Part shown: positions 1-10,937 of the stretch, one piece after another | Numbering within the stretch: position 1 is the first letter of the stretch | How the letters are laid out: the number at the start of each line of letters is the position of its first letter | Assembly (NCBI GenBank): GCA_903813345.2 | Contig: CAIIXF020000344.1 | Coordinates: forward strand, 1-21,203 | Length of the DNA stretch: 21,203 bases | Direction: 5' to 3' | DNA from: Owenia fusiformis | Taxonomy: Eukaryota; Annelida; Polychaeta; Sabellida; Oweniidae | Notes under the pieces: model-generated | The model's input: only the letters and a program-made list of their open reading frames with translations | Databases searched by the model: none | What the model was told of the DNA's origin: nothing | Made by a program: the position numbers and the translations under genes

Positions 1-89
1 AATAATAAAGAATAATAATAATAATAATAAAGAAAAATGGCGAAAACAATAGACTCCAGATTTCATCTGGAGTCTAATAAGAAGAATAA
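1..89 (+). repeat. Tail of a preceding unit: AAT/AAG microsatellite with one hairpin
   Basis: The window opens in an AAT/AAG-rich tract, the kind that ends most units. It holds one hairpin at 50-76 with arms TAGACTCCAGAT and ATCTGGAGTCTA and loop TTC. The array therefore continues to the left of the window. Confidence 0.85.
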
Positions 90-210
90 CTAGATTTTGG
101 AAATTGAACGAGTTCAATTTCAGACTCCAGATCTAGACTTTTTTTAGCCGAGTCATCCAGAATAAGCCAAGTCATCCAAAATAAACTAAGTCATCAAGAA
201 AAAGAAGGAT

Positions 211-258
211 GTCTTCTCTACTCTTGACTTTCTATCAGGATACCATCAGATCGATTTT
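211..258 (+). pseudogene. Ty3/Gypsy reverse-transcriptase relic, unit 1
   Basis: The frame starting at 211 reads V-FSTLDFLSGYHQIDF. This matches the conserved Ty3/Gypsy RT segment of the form FSxLDLxSGYHQI. No RT homology continues after it, because the sequence passes straight into monomer F. Confidence 0.7.
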
Positions 259-1171
259 TCTTGAAATTTCAAAACGCCATAACTTCCGAACCGGAAGTCG
301 GATCGAAATTTGATTTGCAGATTCGGATTCCTGACAAAATTCTACCCCTAATTCATAACTCATACGTTAAATTTGGCGAATTTTTATTTTGACCTACTTT
401 TCGGACACGCCATAACTTCGGAACCGGAAGTCGAATTGGAATTTGGTTTGCAGATTCGGATTTCTGAGAAGATTCTATTCTTAATTCATAACTCAAACGT
501 TAAATTTGGAGAACTTTTTATTTTGACCTACTTTTCGGACACCATATCTCAAAAGTGGGTCAAAATACTTTCTGACGGCAAAAGGCTAACACTATTAGCG
601 TACTCTTGGCTACATGTATACATAATTTCGAAGAATATAATTAATCTGTAGTGTCAGAATCGCAAAAATAAGGAAAAACTTTAAATTTGACCTAGATTTT
701 GACCTAGGCATTTTGGTGTCCAAATTTTGAAGCTAGATGGCTTTTGAGGTCCCATTCTTTTAAAAGCTTTCATTATATTTAGCTAAACTCAGTCTATATT
801 TCATATTTTTTACTTCAAAAAAATCTTTTTTCCCATTGACTTAACATGGGCACCAAATTTAGCGATTTTTGAGCTTTCAAAACGCCATAACTTCTGAACC
901 GGAAGTCCGATCTAAATTTGGTTTTCAGATTCGGAATCCTGAGAAAATTTCCTATATGACTAATATCCTGGACATTTGATTCGGAGTTTTTTGGACCTTG
1001 TTTTCGGACACTGATATCTCGAAATCGGTTTGAGATAACAAAAAAATAAATCGACCCTAGGTTTCCTACTTTTTTATAAGGAACACAATGAAAAAAACCC
1101 GGATCGAAAATATTGAAGGACGACCGAGAAAATCGAAAAAAGTGGCAAAGTACTGAATTTGACCTAGTTCT

Positions 1172-1184
1172 TGACCTTTGACCT
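1172..1184 (-). promoter_or_regulatory. DR1-type nuclear receptor motif in T (first of a series)
   Basis: On the minus strand this is AGGTCA-A-AGGTCA, a perfect direct repeat with 1-bp spacing, the consensus for RXR/HNF4/COUP-type receptors. Identical copies lie at 2700-2712, 4144-4156, 5568-5580, 7214-7226, 8877-8889, 10325-10337, 12320-12332, 14039-14051, 17534-17546 and 20187-20199. Copies at 15464-15476 and 19440-19452 have one half-site damaged. Further single TGACCT words flank each one. Whether any protein binds is unknown. Confidence 0.4.
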
Positions 1185-1336
1185 AGATAAAAATTTGACC
1201 CAATTTCCGAGGAACTAGATTCTGAACCTAAATTGACCAAATGACTGACTTTACTGAAAGCCTAATGGTCATTGAGAAAACTGGGTTAGAATAATAATAA
1301 GAAGAAGAAGAAGAATAAGAAAACTGACGAAAACAA

Positions 1337-1418
1337 TAGACTCCAGATTTCATCTGGAGTCTAATAAGAATAAGAAAACTGACGAAAACAATAGACTCCA
1401 GATTTCATCTGGAGTCTA
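1337..1418 (+). repeat. Hairpin pair between units 1 and 2
   Basis: Two hairpins at 1337-1363 and 1392-1418. Both have perfect 12-bp arms (TAGACTCCAGAT / ATCTGGAGTCTA) and loop TTC, each preceded by GAAAACTGACGAAAACAA. Confidence 0.9.
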
Positions 1419-1537
1419 ATAACTAGATTTTGGAAATTGAACGAAGTTCAATTTCAGACTCCAGATCTAGACTTTTTTTAGCCGAGTCATCCAGAATAAG
1501 CTGAGTCATCCAGAATAAGCTGAGTCATCTAGAAAGA

Positions 1538-1720
1538 GATGGATAAATAAAATAGGAAGGTAGGATAGGATAGAATAGGAAAGAACGATAGGATAGAATA
1601 AGAAAGAAGGATAGGATAGAATAGAATAGGAAGAAAGGATAGGATAGGATAGAAAGGAAAAGATATGAAGGAAGGATAGATAGGAAGGATAGGGTAGGAT
1701 GAGATAGGAAGGATGGATGA
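1538..1720 (+). repeat. GGATA purine-rich minisatellite (block D, unit 2)
   Basis: The tract is nearly pure A/G on the plus strand apart from the T of GGATA, built from GGATA, GAATA and GGAAG words. Homologous tracts lie at about 2941-3162, 4402-4588, 7706-7898, 9151-9348, 10699-10876, 12869-13058, 14281-14460 and 17906-18110. Short remnants are in units 1 and 5, and none in units 11 and 13. Open frames on the minus strand here (Pro/Ser/Tyr/Ile/Leu-rich) are low-complexity artefacts. Confidence 0.9.
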
Positions 1721-1781
1721 ATTTTTCAATATTTTCTTCTCTACTCTTGACTTTCTATCAGGATACCATCAGATCGATTTT
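1713..1781 (+). pseudogene. Ty3/Gypsy reverse-transcriptase relic, unit 2
   Basis: The frame from 1713 reads MDEFFNIF then FSTLDFLSGYHQIDF. The MDE..N lead-in also resembles the RT region just upstream of this motif (PRIDELL-like in the family) with a few residues missing. The RT palm aspartates and the rest of the polymerase are absent, so it is only a fragment. Confidence 0.75.
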
Positions 1782-2825
1782 TCTCGAAATTTCAAAACGC
1801 TATCACTTCCGAACCGGAAGTCGGATCGAAATTTGGTTTGCAGATTCGGATTCCTGACAAAATTGTACCCCTAATTCATAACTCATACGTTAAATTTGGA
1901 GATTTTTTATTTTGACCTACTTTTCGGACACGCCATAACTTCCGAACCGGAAGTTAAATCGAAATTTGGTTTGCAGATTCGGATTCCTGACAGAATTCTA
2001 CCCTTAATTCATAACTCATATATTCAATTTGGAGAACTTTTTATTTTGACCTACTTTTCAGACACCATATCTCAAAAGTGGGTCAAAATACTTTCTGACG
2101 GCAAAAGGCTAACACTATTAGCGTACTCTTGGCTACATGTATACAAAATTTCGAAGAATATAATTAATCTGTAGTGTCAGAATCGCAAAAATAAGGAAAA
2201 ACTTTGAATTTGACCTAGATTTTGACCTAGGCATTTTGGTGTCCAAATTTTGAAGCTAGATGGCTTTTGAGGTCCCATTCTTTTAAAAGCTTTCATTATA
2301 TTTAGCTAAACTCAGTCTATATTTCATATTTTTTACTTCAAAAAAATCTTTTTTCCCATTGACTTAACATGGGCACCAAATTAAGCGATTTTTGAGCTTT
2401 CAAAACGCCATAACTTCTGAACCGGAAGTCTGATCTAAATTTGGTTTTCAGATTCGGAATCCTGAGAAAATTTCCTATATGACTAATATCCTGGACCTTT
2501 GATTCGGAGAACTTTTTTTTGGACCTTGTTTGCGGACACTGATATCTCGAAATCGGTTTGATATATTAAAAAACTAAATCGACCCTAGGTTTCCTACTTT
2601 TTTATAAGGAACACAATGAAAAAAACCCGGATCGAAAATATTGAAGGACGACCGAGAAAATCGAAAAAAGTGGCAAAGTACTGGATTTGACCTAGTTCTT
2701 GACCTTTGACCTAGATAAAAATTTGACCCAATTTCCGAGGAACTAGATTCTGAACCTAAATTGACCAAATGACTGACTTTACTGAGAGCCTAATGGTCAT
2801 TGAGAAAACTGGGTTAGAATAATAA

Positions 2826-4287
2826 CTAGATTTTGGAAATTGAACGAAGTTCAATTTCAGACTCCAGATCTAGACTTTTTTTAGCCGAGTCATCCAGAAT
2901 AAGCCGAGTCATCCAGAATAAGCTGAGTCATCTAGAAAGAGATGGATAAATAAAATAGGAAGGTAGGATAGAATAGGAAAGAACGATAGGATAGAATAAG
3001 AAAGAAGGATAGGATAGAATAGAATAGGAAGAAAGGATAGGATAGGATAGGATAGGATAGGAAGGATAGGAAGGAAAAGATATGAAGGAAGGATAGATAG
3101 GAAGGATAGGGTAGGATGAGATAGATAGGAAGGATAGGGTAGGATGAGATAGCAGGATGGATGAATTTTTCAATATTTTCTTCCCTACTCTTGACTTTCT
3201 ATCAGGATACCATCAGATCGATTTTTCTCGAAATTTCAAAACGCTATCACTTCCGAACCGGAAGTCGGATCGAAATTTGGTTTGCAGATTCGGATTCCTG
3301 ACAAAATTCTGCCCCTAATTCATAACTCATACGTTAAATTTGGCGAATTTTTATTTTGACCTACTTTTCGGACACGCCATAACTTCCGAACCGGAAATCG
3401 GATCGAAATTTGGTTTGCAGATTCGGATTCCTGACAAAATTATACCCTTAATTCATAACTCATATATTCAATTTGGAGAACTTTTTATTTTGACCTACTT
3501 TTCGGACACCATATCTCAAAAGTGGGTCAAAATACTTTCTGACGGCAAAAGGCTAACACTATTAGCATATTCTTGGCTACATGTATACACAATTTCGAAG
3601 AATATAATTAAAGTGTAGTGTCAGAATCGAAAAAATAAGGAAAACCTATGAATTTGACCTAGATTTTGACCTAGGCATTTCGGTGTCCAAATTGTGAAGC
3701 TAGATGGCTTTTGAGGTCCCCTTCTTTTAAAGGCTTTGATTATATGAAGCTGAACTCAGTCTATATTCCGTATTTTTCACTTCAAAAAAATATTTTTTCC
3801 CATTGACTTAACATGGGCACCAAATTTAGCGATTTTTGAGTTTTCAAAACGCCATAACTTCCGAACTGGAAGTCAGATCCAAATTTCGTTTTCAGATTCG
3901 GAATCCTGAGAAAATTTCCTATAAGACTAATATCCTGGACATTTGATTCGGAGAACTTTTTTTTGGACCTCGTTTTCGGACACTGATATCTCGAAATCGG
4001 TTTGAGATATCAAAAAACTAAATCGACCCTAGCTTTCCTACTTTTTTATAAGGAACACAATGAAAAAAACCCGGATCGAAAATATTGAAGGACGACCGAG
4101 AAAATCGAAAAAAGTGACAAAGTACTGGATTTGACCTAGTTCTTGACCTTTGACCTAGATAAAAATTTGACCCACTTTCCGAGGAACTAGATTCTGGACC
4201 TAAATTGACCAAATGACTGACTTTACTGAAAACCTTATGGTTATTGAGAAAACTGGGTTAGAATAAGAATAAAAAGAATAATAATAA
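2826..4287 (+). repeat. Array unit 3 (beta type)
   Basis: Block order is as in unit 2, with D at about 2941-3162 (longest, with an internal duplication), RT relic at 3157-3225 and T from 3799. The monomer is beta, marked by GGAAAACCTATG after TGTAGTGTCAGAATCG. The tail is a short AAT tract without a hairpin. Confidence 0.85.
3157..3225 (+). pseudogene. Ty3/Gypsy reverse-transcriptase relic, unit 3
   Basis: Same segment and frame as in unit 2, with Ser to Pro at the second motif residue (TTCCCTACTCTT). Confidence 0.7.
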
Positions 4288-5699
4288 CTAGATTTTGGAA
4301 ATTGAACGAGTTCAATTTCAGACTCCAGATCTAGACTTTTTTTAGCCGAGTCATCTAGAATAAGCCGAGTCATCCAGAATAAGCTGAGTCATCCAGAAAA
4401 AGATGGATAAATAAAATAGGAAGGTAGGATAGGATAGAATAGGAAAGAACGATAGGATAGAATTAGAAAGAAGGATAGGATAGAATAGAATAGGAAGAAA
4501 GGATAGGATAGGATAGGAAGGATAGGAAGGAAAAGATACAAAGGAAGGATAGATAGGAAGGATAGGATGAGATAGGAAGGATGGATGAATTTTTCAATAT
4601 TTTCTTCTCTACTCTTGACTTTTTATCAGGATACCATCAGATCGTTTTTTCTCGAAATTTCAAAACGCCATAATTTCCGAACCAGAAGTCGGATCGAAAT
4701 TTGGTTTGCATATTCAGATTTCTGACAAAATTCTACCCCTAATTCATAACTCATACGTTAAATTTGGAGATTTTTTATTTTGACCTACTTTTCGGACACG
4801 CCATAACTTCCGAACCGGGAGTCGGATCGAAATTGGGTTTGCAGATTCGGATTCCTGACAAAATTCCTTTCTTAATTCATAACTCATATATTAAATTTGG
4901 AGAACTTTTTATTTTGACCTACTTTTCGGACACCTTATCTCAAAAGTGGGTCAAAATACTTTCTGACGGCAAAAGACTAACACTATTAGCATATTCTTGG
5001 CTACATGTATACAAAATTTCGAAGAATATAATTAGAGTGTAGTGTCAGAATCGAAAAAATAAGGAAAACCTATGAATTTGACCTAGATTTTGACCTAGGC
5101 ATTTTGGTGTCCAAATTTTGAAGCTAGATGGCTTTTGAGGTCCCCTTCTTTTAAAGGCTTTGATTATATGAAGCTGAACTCAGTCTATATTCCGTATTTT
5201 TCACTTCAAAAAAATATTTTTTCCCATTGACTTAACATGGGCACCAAATTTAGCGATTTTTGAGTTTTCAAAACGCCATAACTTCCGAACCGGTAGTCTG
5301 ATCGAAATTTGGTTTGCAGATTCAGAATCCTGAGAAAATTTCCTATAAGACTAATATCCTGGACATTTGATTCGGAGAACTTTTTTTTGGACCTCGCTTT
5401 CGGACACTGATATCTCGAAATCGGTTTGAGATATCAAAAAACTAAATCGACCTTAGCTTTCCTACTTTTTTATAAGGAACACAATGAAAAAAACCCGGAT
5501 CGAAAATATTGAAGGACGACCGAGAAAATCGAAAAAAGTGACGAAGTACTGGATTTGACCTAGTTCTTGACCTTTGACCTAGATAAAATTTTGACCCAAT
5601 TTCCAGAGAACTAGATTCTGAACCTAAATTGACCAAATGATTGACTTTACTGAAGACCTTATGGTTATTGAGAAAACTGGGTTAGAATAATAAGAATAA
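4288..5699 (+). repeat. Array unit 4 (beta type)
   Basis: B is at 4288, D at about 4402-4588, RT relic at 4581-4649, a beta monomer, T from 5223, and a very short tail without hairpin. It is close to unit 3 throughout and forms the second beta of the first beta-beta pair. Confidence 0.85.
4581..4649 (+). pseudogene. Ty3/Gypsy reverse-transcriptase relic, unit 4
   Basis: Same segment and frame as in unit 2; the Leu codon is TTA instead of CTA, a silent change, and ATCGAT has become ATCGTT. Confidence 0.7.
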
Positions 5700-7590
5700 C
5701 TAGATTTTGGAAATTGAACGAGTTCAATTTCAGACTCCAGATCTAGACTTTTTTTTAGCCGAGTCATCCAGAATAAGCCAAGTCATCCAAAATAAGCTAA
5801 GTCATCCAGAAAAAGATGGATGGATGGATGGATGGATGAAAAGGGAAGGAAGGATACGAAATTTGATTTGCAGATTCGCATTCCTGACAAAATTCTACCC
5901 CTAATTCATAACTCATACGTTAAATTTGGAAACTATTTATTTTGACCTACTTTTTGGACTTTGGACACGCCATAACTTCCAAACTGGAAGTCGGATCGAA
6001 ATTTGAATTGCAGATTCGGATTCCTGACAAAATTCTACACCTAATTCATAACTCATACATTAAATTTGGAGATTTTTTTTATTTTGACCTACTTTTCGGA
6101 CACCATATCTCAAAAGTGGGTCAAAATACTTTCTGACGGCAAAAGGCTAACACTATAAGCACACTCTTGGCTACATGTATACACAATTTCGAGGAATGTA
6201 ATTAAAGTGTAGTGTCAGAATCGCAAAAATAAGGATAAACTATGAATTTGACCTAGACTTTGACCAAGGGATTTTGGTGTACAAATTTTGAAATTAGGTA
6301 GCCTTCGAGGTTCCCTTCTTATATAGGCTTTCATTATTTTAAGCTGTTATTAGTCTATATCTTGTATTTTACACTTCAAAAAAATCTTTTTTCCCATTGA
6401 CATAACATGGGGCACCAAATTTAGGGATTTTTGAGCTTTAAAAATGTCATAACTTCCGAACCAGAAGTCGGATTGAAATTTGGTTTGCAGATTCGGATTC
6501 CTGAGAAAATTCTATACTTAATTCATAACTCAAACGTCAAATTTAGAGAATTTTTTATTTTGACCTACTTTTCGGACACCATATCTCAAAAGTGGGGCAA
6601 AATACTCTCTGACGGCAAAAGGCTAACACTATTAACACACTCTTGGCTACATGTATACAAAATTTCGAAGAATATAATTAATCTGTAGTGTCAGAATCGC
6701 AAAAATAAGAAAAAACTTTGAATTTGACCTAGATTCTGACCTAGGCATGTTGATGTCCAAATTTTAAAGCAAGATGGCTTTTGAGGTCCCATTCTTTTAA
6801 AACCTTTCATTATATTTAGCTGAACTCAGTCTATATTTCGTATTTTTCACTTCAAAAAAATATTTTTTCCCATTGACTTTACATGGGCACCAAATTTAGC
6901 GATTTTTGAGCTTTCAAAACGCCATAACTTCCGAACCGGAAGTCTGATTCGAATTTTGTTTTCAGATTCGGAATCCTGAGAAAATTTCCTATAAGACTAA
7001 TATCCTGGACATTTGATTCGAAGAACACTCGTTTGGACCTTGTTTTCGGACACTGATATCTCGAAATCGGTTTGAGATATCAAAAAACTAAATCGACCCT
7101 AGGTTTTCTACTTTTTTATAAGGAACACAATGAAAAAAACCCGGATCGAAAATATTAAAGGACGACCGAGAAAATCGAAAAAAGTGACAAAGTACTGGAT
7201 TTGACCTAGTTCTTGACCTTTGACCTAGATAAAAATTTGACCCAATTTCCGAGGAACTAGATTCTGGACCTAAATTGACCAAATGACTGACTTTACTGAA
7301 AATTTTATGGTTATTGAGAAAACTGGTCTAGAATAATAATAAGAATAAGAATAAGAATAAGAAAACTGACGAAAACAATAGACTCCAGATTTCATCTGGA
7401 GTCTAATAAACAATAATAATAAGAATACTGACGAAAACAATAGACTCCAGATTTACATCTGGAGTCTAATAATAAGAAAACTGACGAAAACAATAGACTC
7501 CAGATTTCATCTGGAGTCTAATAATAATAATAAAGAAGAAGAATACTGACGAAAACAATAGACTCCAGATTGACATCTGGAGTCTAATAA
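5700..7590 (+). repeat. Array unit 5 (gamma-alpha type, extra monomer, block E lost)
   Basis: This long unit carries two monomers: gamma up to 6392 and alpha at 6393-6868 (476 bp), then T from 6869. D is reduced to a short GGAT run (about 5816-5858) that is fused directly into the F block at GAAATTTGATTTGCAG, so E and its RT relic are deleted. The tail at about 7326-7590 holds four hairpins. Confidence 0.85.
7379..7586 (+). repeat. Cluster of four hairpins between units 5 and 6
   Basis: Hairpins lie at 7379-7405 (loop TTC), 7441-7468 (TTAC), 7494-7520 (TTC) and 7559-7586 (TGAC). All arms are perfect 12-bp complements and identical between copies. AAT/AAG tracts separate them. Confidence 0.9.
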
Positions 7591-9015
7591 CTAGATTTTG
7601 GAAATTGAACGAAGTTCAATTTCAGACTCCAGATCTAGACTTTTTTTAGCCGAGTCATCCAGAATAAGCCGAGTCATCCAGAATAAGCTGAGTCATCTAG
7701 AAAGAGATGGATAAATAAAATAGGAAGGTAGGATAGGATAGAATAGGAAAGAACGATAGGATAGAATAAGAAAGAAGGATAGGATAGAATAGAATAGGAA
7801 GAAAGGATAGGATAGGATAGGAAGGATAGGAAGGAAAAGATATGAAGGAAGGATAGATAGGAAGGATAGGATAGGATGAGATAGGAAGGATGGATGAATT
7901 TTTCAATATTTTCTTCTCTACTCTTGACTTTCTATCAGGATACCATCAGATTGATTTTTCTCGAAATTTCAAAACGCCATAACTTCCAAAACGGAAGTCG
8001 GATCTAAATTTGGTTTGCAGATTCGGATTCTTGACAAAATTCTACCCCCAATTCATAACTCATACGTTAAATTTGGAGATTTTTTATTTTGACCTACTTT
8101 TTGGACACGCCATAACTTCCAAACCGGAAGTCGGATCGAAATTTAGTTTGCAGATTCGGATTCCTGACAGAATTCTACTCTTAATTCATAACTCAGATAT
8201 TAAATTTGGAGAACTTTTTATTTTGACCTACTTTTCGGACACCATATCTCAAAAGAGGGTCAAAATACTTTCTGACGGCAAAAGGCTAACACTATAAGCA
8301 TATTCTTGGCTACATGTATACACAATTTCGAAGAATATAATTAAAGTGTAGTGTCAGAATCGAAAAAATAAGGAAAACCTATGAATTTGACCTAGATTTT
8401 GACCTAGGCATTTCGGTGTTCAAATTTTGAAGCTAGATGGCTTTTGAGGTCCCCTTCTTTTCAAGGCTTTGATTATATGAAGCTGAACTCAGTCTATATT
8501 CCGTATTTTTCACTTCAAAAAAATATTTTTTCCCATTGACTTAACATGGGCACCAAATTTAGCGATTTTTGAGTTTTCAAAACGCCATAACTTCCGAATC
8601 AGAAGTCGGATCGAAATTTCGTTTTCAGATTCGGAATCCTGAGAAAATTTCCTATAAGACTAATATCCTGGACATTTGATTCGGAGAACCTTTTTTTGGA
8701 CCTCGTTTTCGGACACCGATATCTCGAAATCGGTTTGAGATATCAAAAAACTAAATCGACCCTAGGTTTTCTACTTTTTTATAAGGAACACAATGAAAAA
8801 AACCCGGATCGAAAATATTAAAGGACGACCGAGAAAATCGAAAAAAGTGACAAAGTACTGGATTTGACCTAGTTCTTGACCTTTGACCTAGATAAAAATT
8901 TGACCCAATTTCCGAGGAACTAGATTCTGGATCTAAATTGACCAAATGACTGACTTTACTAAAAAAATTTATGGTTATTGAGAAAACTGGTTTAGAATAA
9001 TAATAAGAAGAATAA
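7591..9015 (+). repeat. Array unit 6 (beta type)
   Basis: It has the complete block order with D at about 7706-7898, RT relic at 7890-7958, one beta monomer and T from 8532. The tail is a short AAT/AAG run without a hairpin. Confidence 0.85.
7890..7958 (+). pseudogene. Ty3/Gypsy reverse-transcriptase relic, unit 6
   Basis: Same segment and frame as in unit 2; the end reads CAGATTGATTTT, so the peptide motif is unchanged. Confidence 0.7.
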
Positions 9016-9339
9016 CTAGATTTTGGAAATTGAACGAAGTTCAATTTCAGACTCCAGATCTAGACTTTTTTTTAGCCGAGTCATCCAGAATAAGCCGAGT
9101 CATCCAGAATAAGCCGAGTCATCCAGAATAAGCTGAGTCATCCAGAAAAAGATGGATAAATAAAATAGGAAGGTAGGATAGGATAGAATAGGAAAGAACG
9201 ATAGGATAGAATAAGAAAGAAGGATAGGATAGGATAGAATAGAATAGAAAGAAAGGATAGGATAGGATAGAAAGGATAGGAAGGAAAAGATACGAAGGAA
9301 GGATAGATAGGAAGGATAGGATAGGATCATATAGGAAGG

Positions 9340-9408
9340 ATGGATGAATTTTTCAATATTTTCTTCTCTACTCTTGACTTTCTATCAGGATAACATCAGA
9401 TCGATTTT
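9340..9408 (+). pseudogene. Ty3/Gypsy reverse-transcriptase relic with stop, unit 7
   Basis: The frame is interrupted by TAA in place of the Tyr codon (GGA TAA CAT CAG), and one T is missing after the motif. This shows the relic is not kept as a coding sequence. Confidence 0.7.
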
Positions 9409-10495
9409 CTCGAAATTTCAAAACGCTATTACTTCCGAACCGGAAGTCGGATCGAAATTTGGTTTGCAGATTCGGATTCCTGACAAAATTCTACCCCTAA
9501 TTCATAACTCATACGTTAAATTTGGAGATTTTTTATTTTGACCTACTTTTTGGACACGCCATAACTTCCGACCCGGAAGTCGGATCGAAATTTGGTTTGC
9601 AGATTCAGATTCCTGACAGAATTCTACCCTTAATTCATAACTCATATATTCAATTTGGAGAACTTTTTATTTTGACCTACTTTTCGGACACCATATCTCA
9701 AAAGTGGGTCAAAATACTTTCTGACGGCAAAAGGCTAACACTATAAGCATATTCTTGGCTACATGTATACACAATTTCGAAGAATATAATTAAAGTGTAG
9801 TGTCAGAATCGAAAAAATAAGGAAAACCTATGAATTTGACCTAGATTTTGACCTAGGCATTTCGGTGTCCAAATTGTGAAGCAAGATGGCTTTTGAGGTC
9901 CCCTTCTTTTAAAGGCTTTGATTATATGAAGCTGAACTCAGTCTATATTCCGTATTTTTCACTTCAAAAAAAAAATTTTTCCCATTGACTTAACATGGGC
10001 ACCAAATTTAGCGATTTTTGAGTTTTCAAAACGCCATAACTTCCGAACTGGAAGTCAGATCCAAATTTCGTTTTCAGATTCGGAATTCTGAGAAAATGTC
10101 CTATAAGACTAATATCCTGGACATTTGATTCGGAGAACTTTTTTTTGGACCTCGTTTCGGACACTGATATCTCGAAATCGGTTTGAGATATCAAAAAACT
10201 AAATCGACCCTAGATTTCCTACTTTTTTATGAGGAACACAATGAAAAAAACCCGGATCGAAAATATTGAAGGACGACCGAGAAAATCGAAAAAAGTGACA
10301 AAGTACTGGATTTGACCTAGTTCTTGACCTTTGACCTAGATAAAAATTTGACCCAATTTCCGAGGAACTAGATTCTGGACCTAAATTGACCAAATGACTG
10401 ACTTTACTGAAAACCTTATGGTTATTGAGAAAACTGGTTTAGAATAATAATAAGAATAATAATAATAAGAAGAATAAGAAAACTGACGAAAACAA

Positions 10496-10579
10496 TAGAC
10501 TCCAGATTTTCAATCTGGAGTCTAATAAGAATAAGAAAACTGACGAAAACAATAGACTCCAGATTTCATCTGGAGTCTA
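10496..10579 (+). repeat. Hairpin pair between units 7 and 8
   Basis: The hairpin at 10496-10524 has 13-bp arms (GATT-TTC-AATC at the tip) and the one at 10553-10579 has 12-bp arms with loop TTC. Confidence 0.9.
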
Positions 10580-10868
10580 ATAACTAGATTTTGGAAATTG
10601 AACGAGTTCAATTTCAGACTCCAGATCTAGACTTTTTTTTAGCCGAGTCATCCAGAATAAGCCAAGTCATCCAAAATAAGCTAAGTCATCCAGCAAAAGA
10701 TGGATGGATGAAAAAGGAAGGATAGGATAGAATAGGAAGGAACGATAGGATAGAATAGGAAAGAAGGATAGAATAGAATAGAAAAAAGGGATAGAATAGG
10801 AAGGATAGGAAGGAGAGGATACGAAGCAAGGGTAGATAGGAAGGATAGGATAGGATCAGAAAGGAAGG

Positions 10869-10937
10869 ATGGATGCATTTTTCAATATTTTCTTCTCTAC
10901 TCTTGACTTTCTATCAGGATACCATCAGATCAATTTT
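10869..10937 (+). pseudogene. Ty3/Gypsy reverse-transcriptase relic, unit 8
   Basis: Same segment; GAA is replaced by GCA in the lead-in, and the last Asp becomes Asn (ATCAATTTT). Confidence 0.7.

Larger units (their letters stand above)
90..1422 (+). repeat. Array unit 1 (alpha type, block D missing)
   Basis: Block B is at 90-145, C repeats at about 150-200, an RT relic at 211-258, truncated monomer F to about 408, an alpha monomer at about 409-831, T at 832-1290, then microsatellite with two hairpins. Block D is reduced to a few bases (AAGAAGGATG), so C runs nearly straight into E. This is a deletion relative to units 2-4. The alpha monomer is marked by CTGTAGTGTCAGAATCGC. Confidence 0.85.
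1423..2825 (+). repeat. Array unit 2 (alpha type)
   Basis: All blocks are present: B, C with GAGTCATCCAGAATAAGC repeats, purine-rich D at about 1538-1720, RT relic at 1713-1781, F to about 1932, alpha monomer, and T from 2355. The tail microsatellite is only a few bases and has no hairpin. The middle of the monomer (CATATATTCAATTTGG) matches the beta units, so this unit looks like an alpha/beta mosaic. Confidence 0.85.
9016..10583 (+). repeat. Array unit 7 (beta type)
   Basis: Block order is complete: three or four C repeats, D at about 9151-9348, E at 9340-9408 with an in-frame TAA (GGATAACATCAG), a beta monomer, and T from 9981. The tail at about 10444-10583 has two hairpins. Confidence 0.85.

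Noticed and set aside
1337-1363. Rho-independent terminator
   Set aside because: The stem is AT-balanced, is followed by AATAA and not a T-run, and occurs in a eukaryotic satellite.
1291-1422. Helentron/HINE-type element (hairpins plus microsatellite)
   Set aside because: Architecture is superficially similar, but I find no Helitron termini, and the RT motif and primer-binding site favour an LTR retrotransposon source.
1529-1729. Minus-strand frames rich in Pro, Ser, Tyr, Ile and Leu over the GGATA tracts
   Set aside because: They are translations of a simple-sequence minisatellite, with length varying freely between units.
1750-1780. Hammerhead ribozyme on the minus strand (CTGATGG...GAAA), suggesting a retrozyme
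   Set aside because: The conserved CUGANGA core is not met (G in place of the last A), and the three stems cannot be drawn.
7379-7586. CRISPR-like array (palindromic repeats with spacers)
   Set aside because: Spacers are AAT/AAG microsatellite of uneven length, there are no cas genes, and the setting is eukaryotic.
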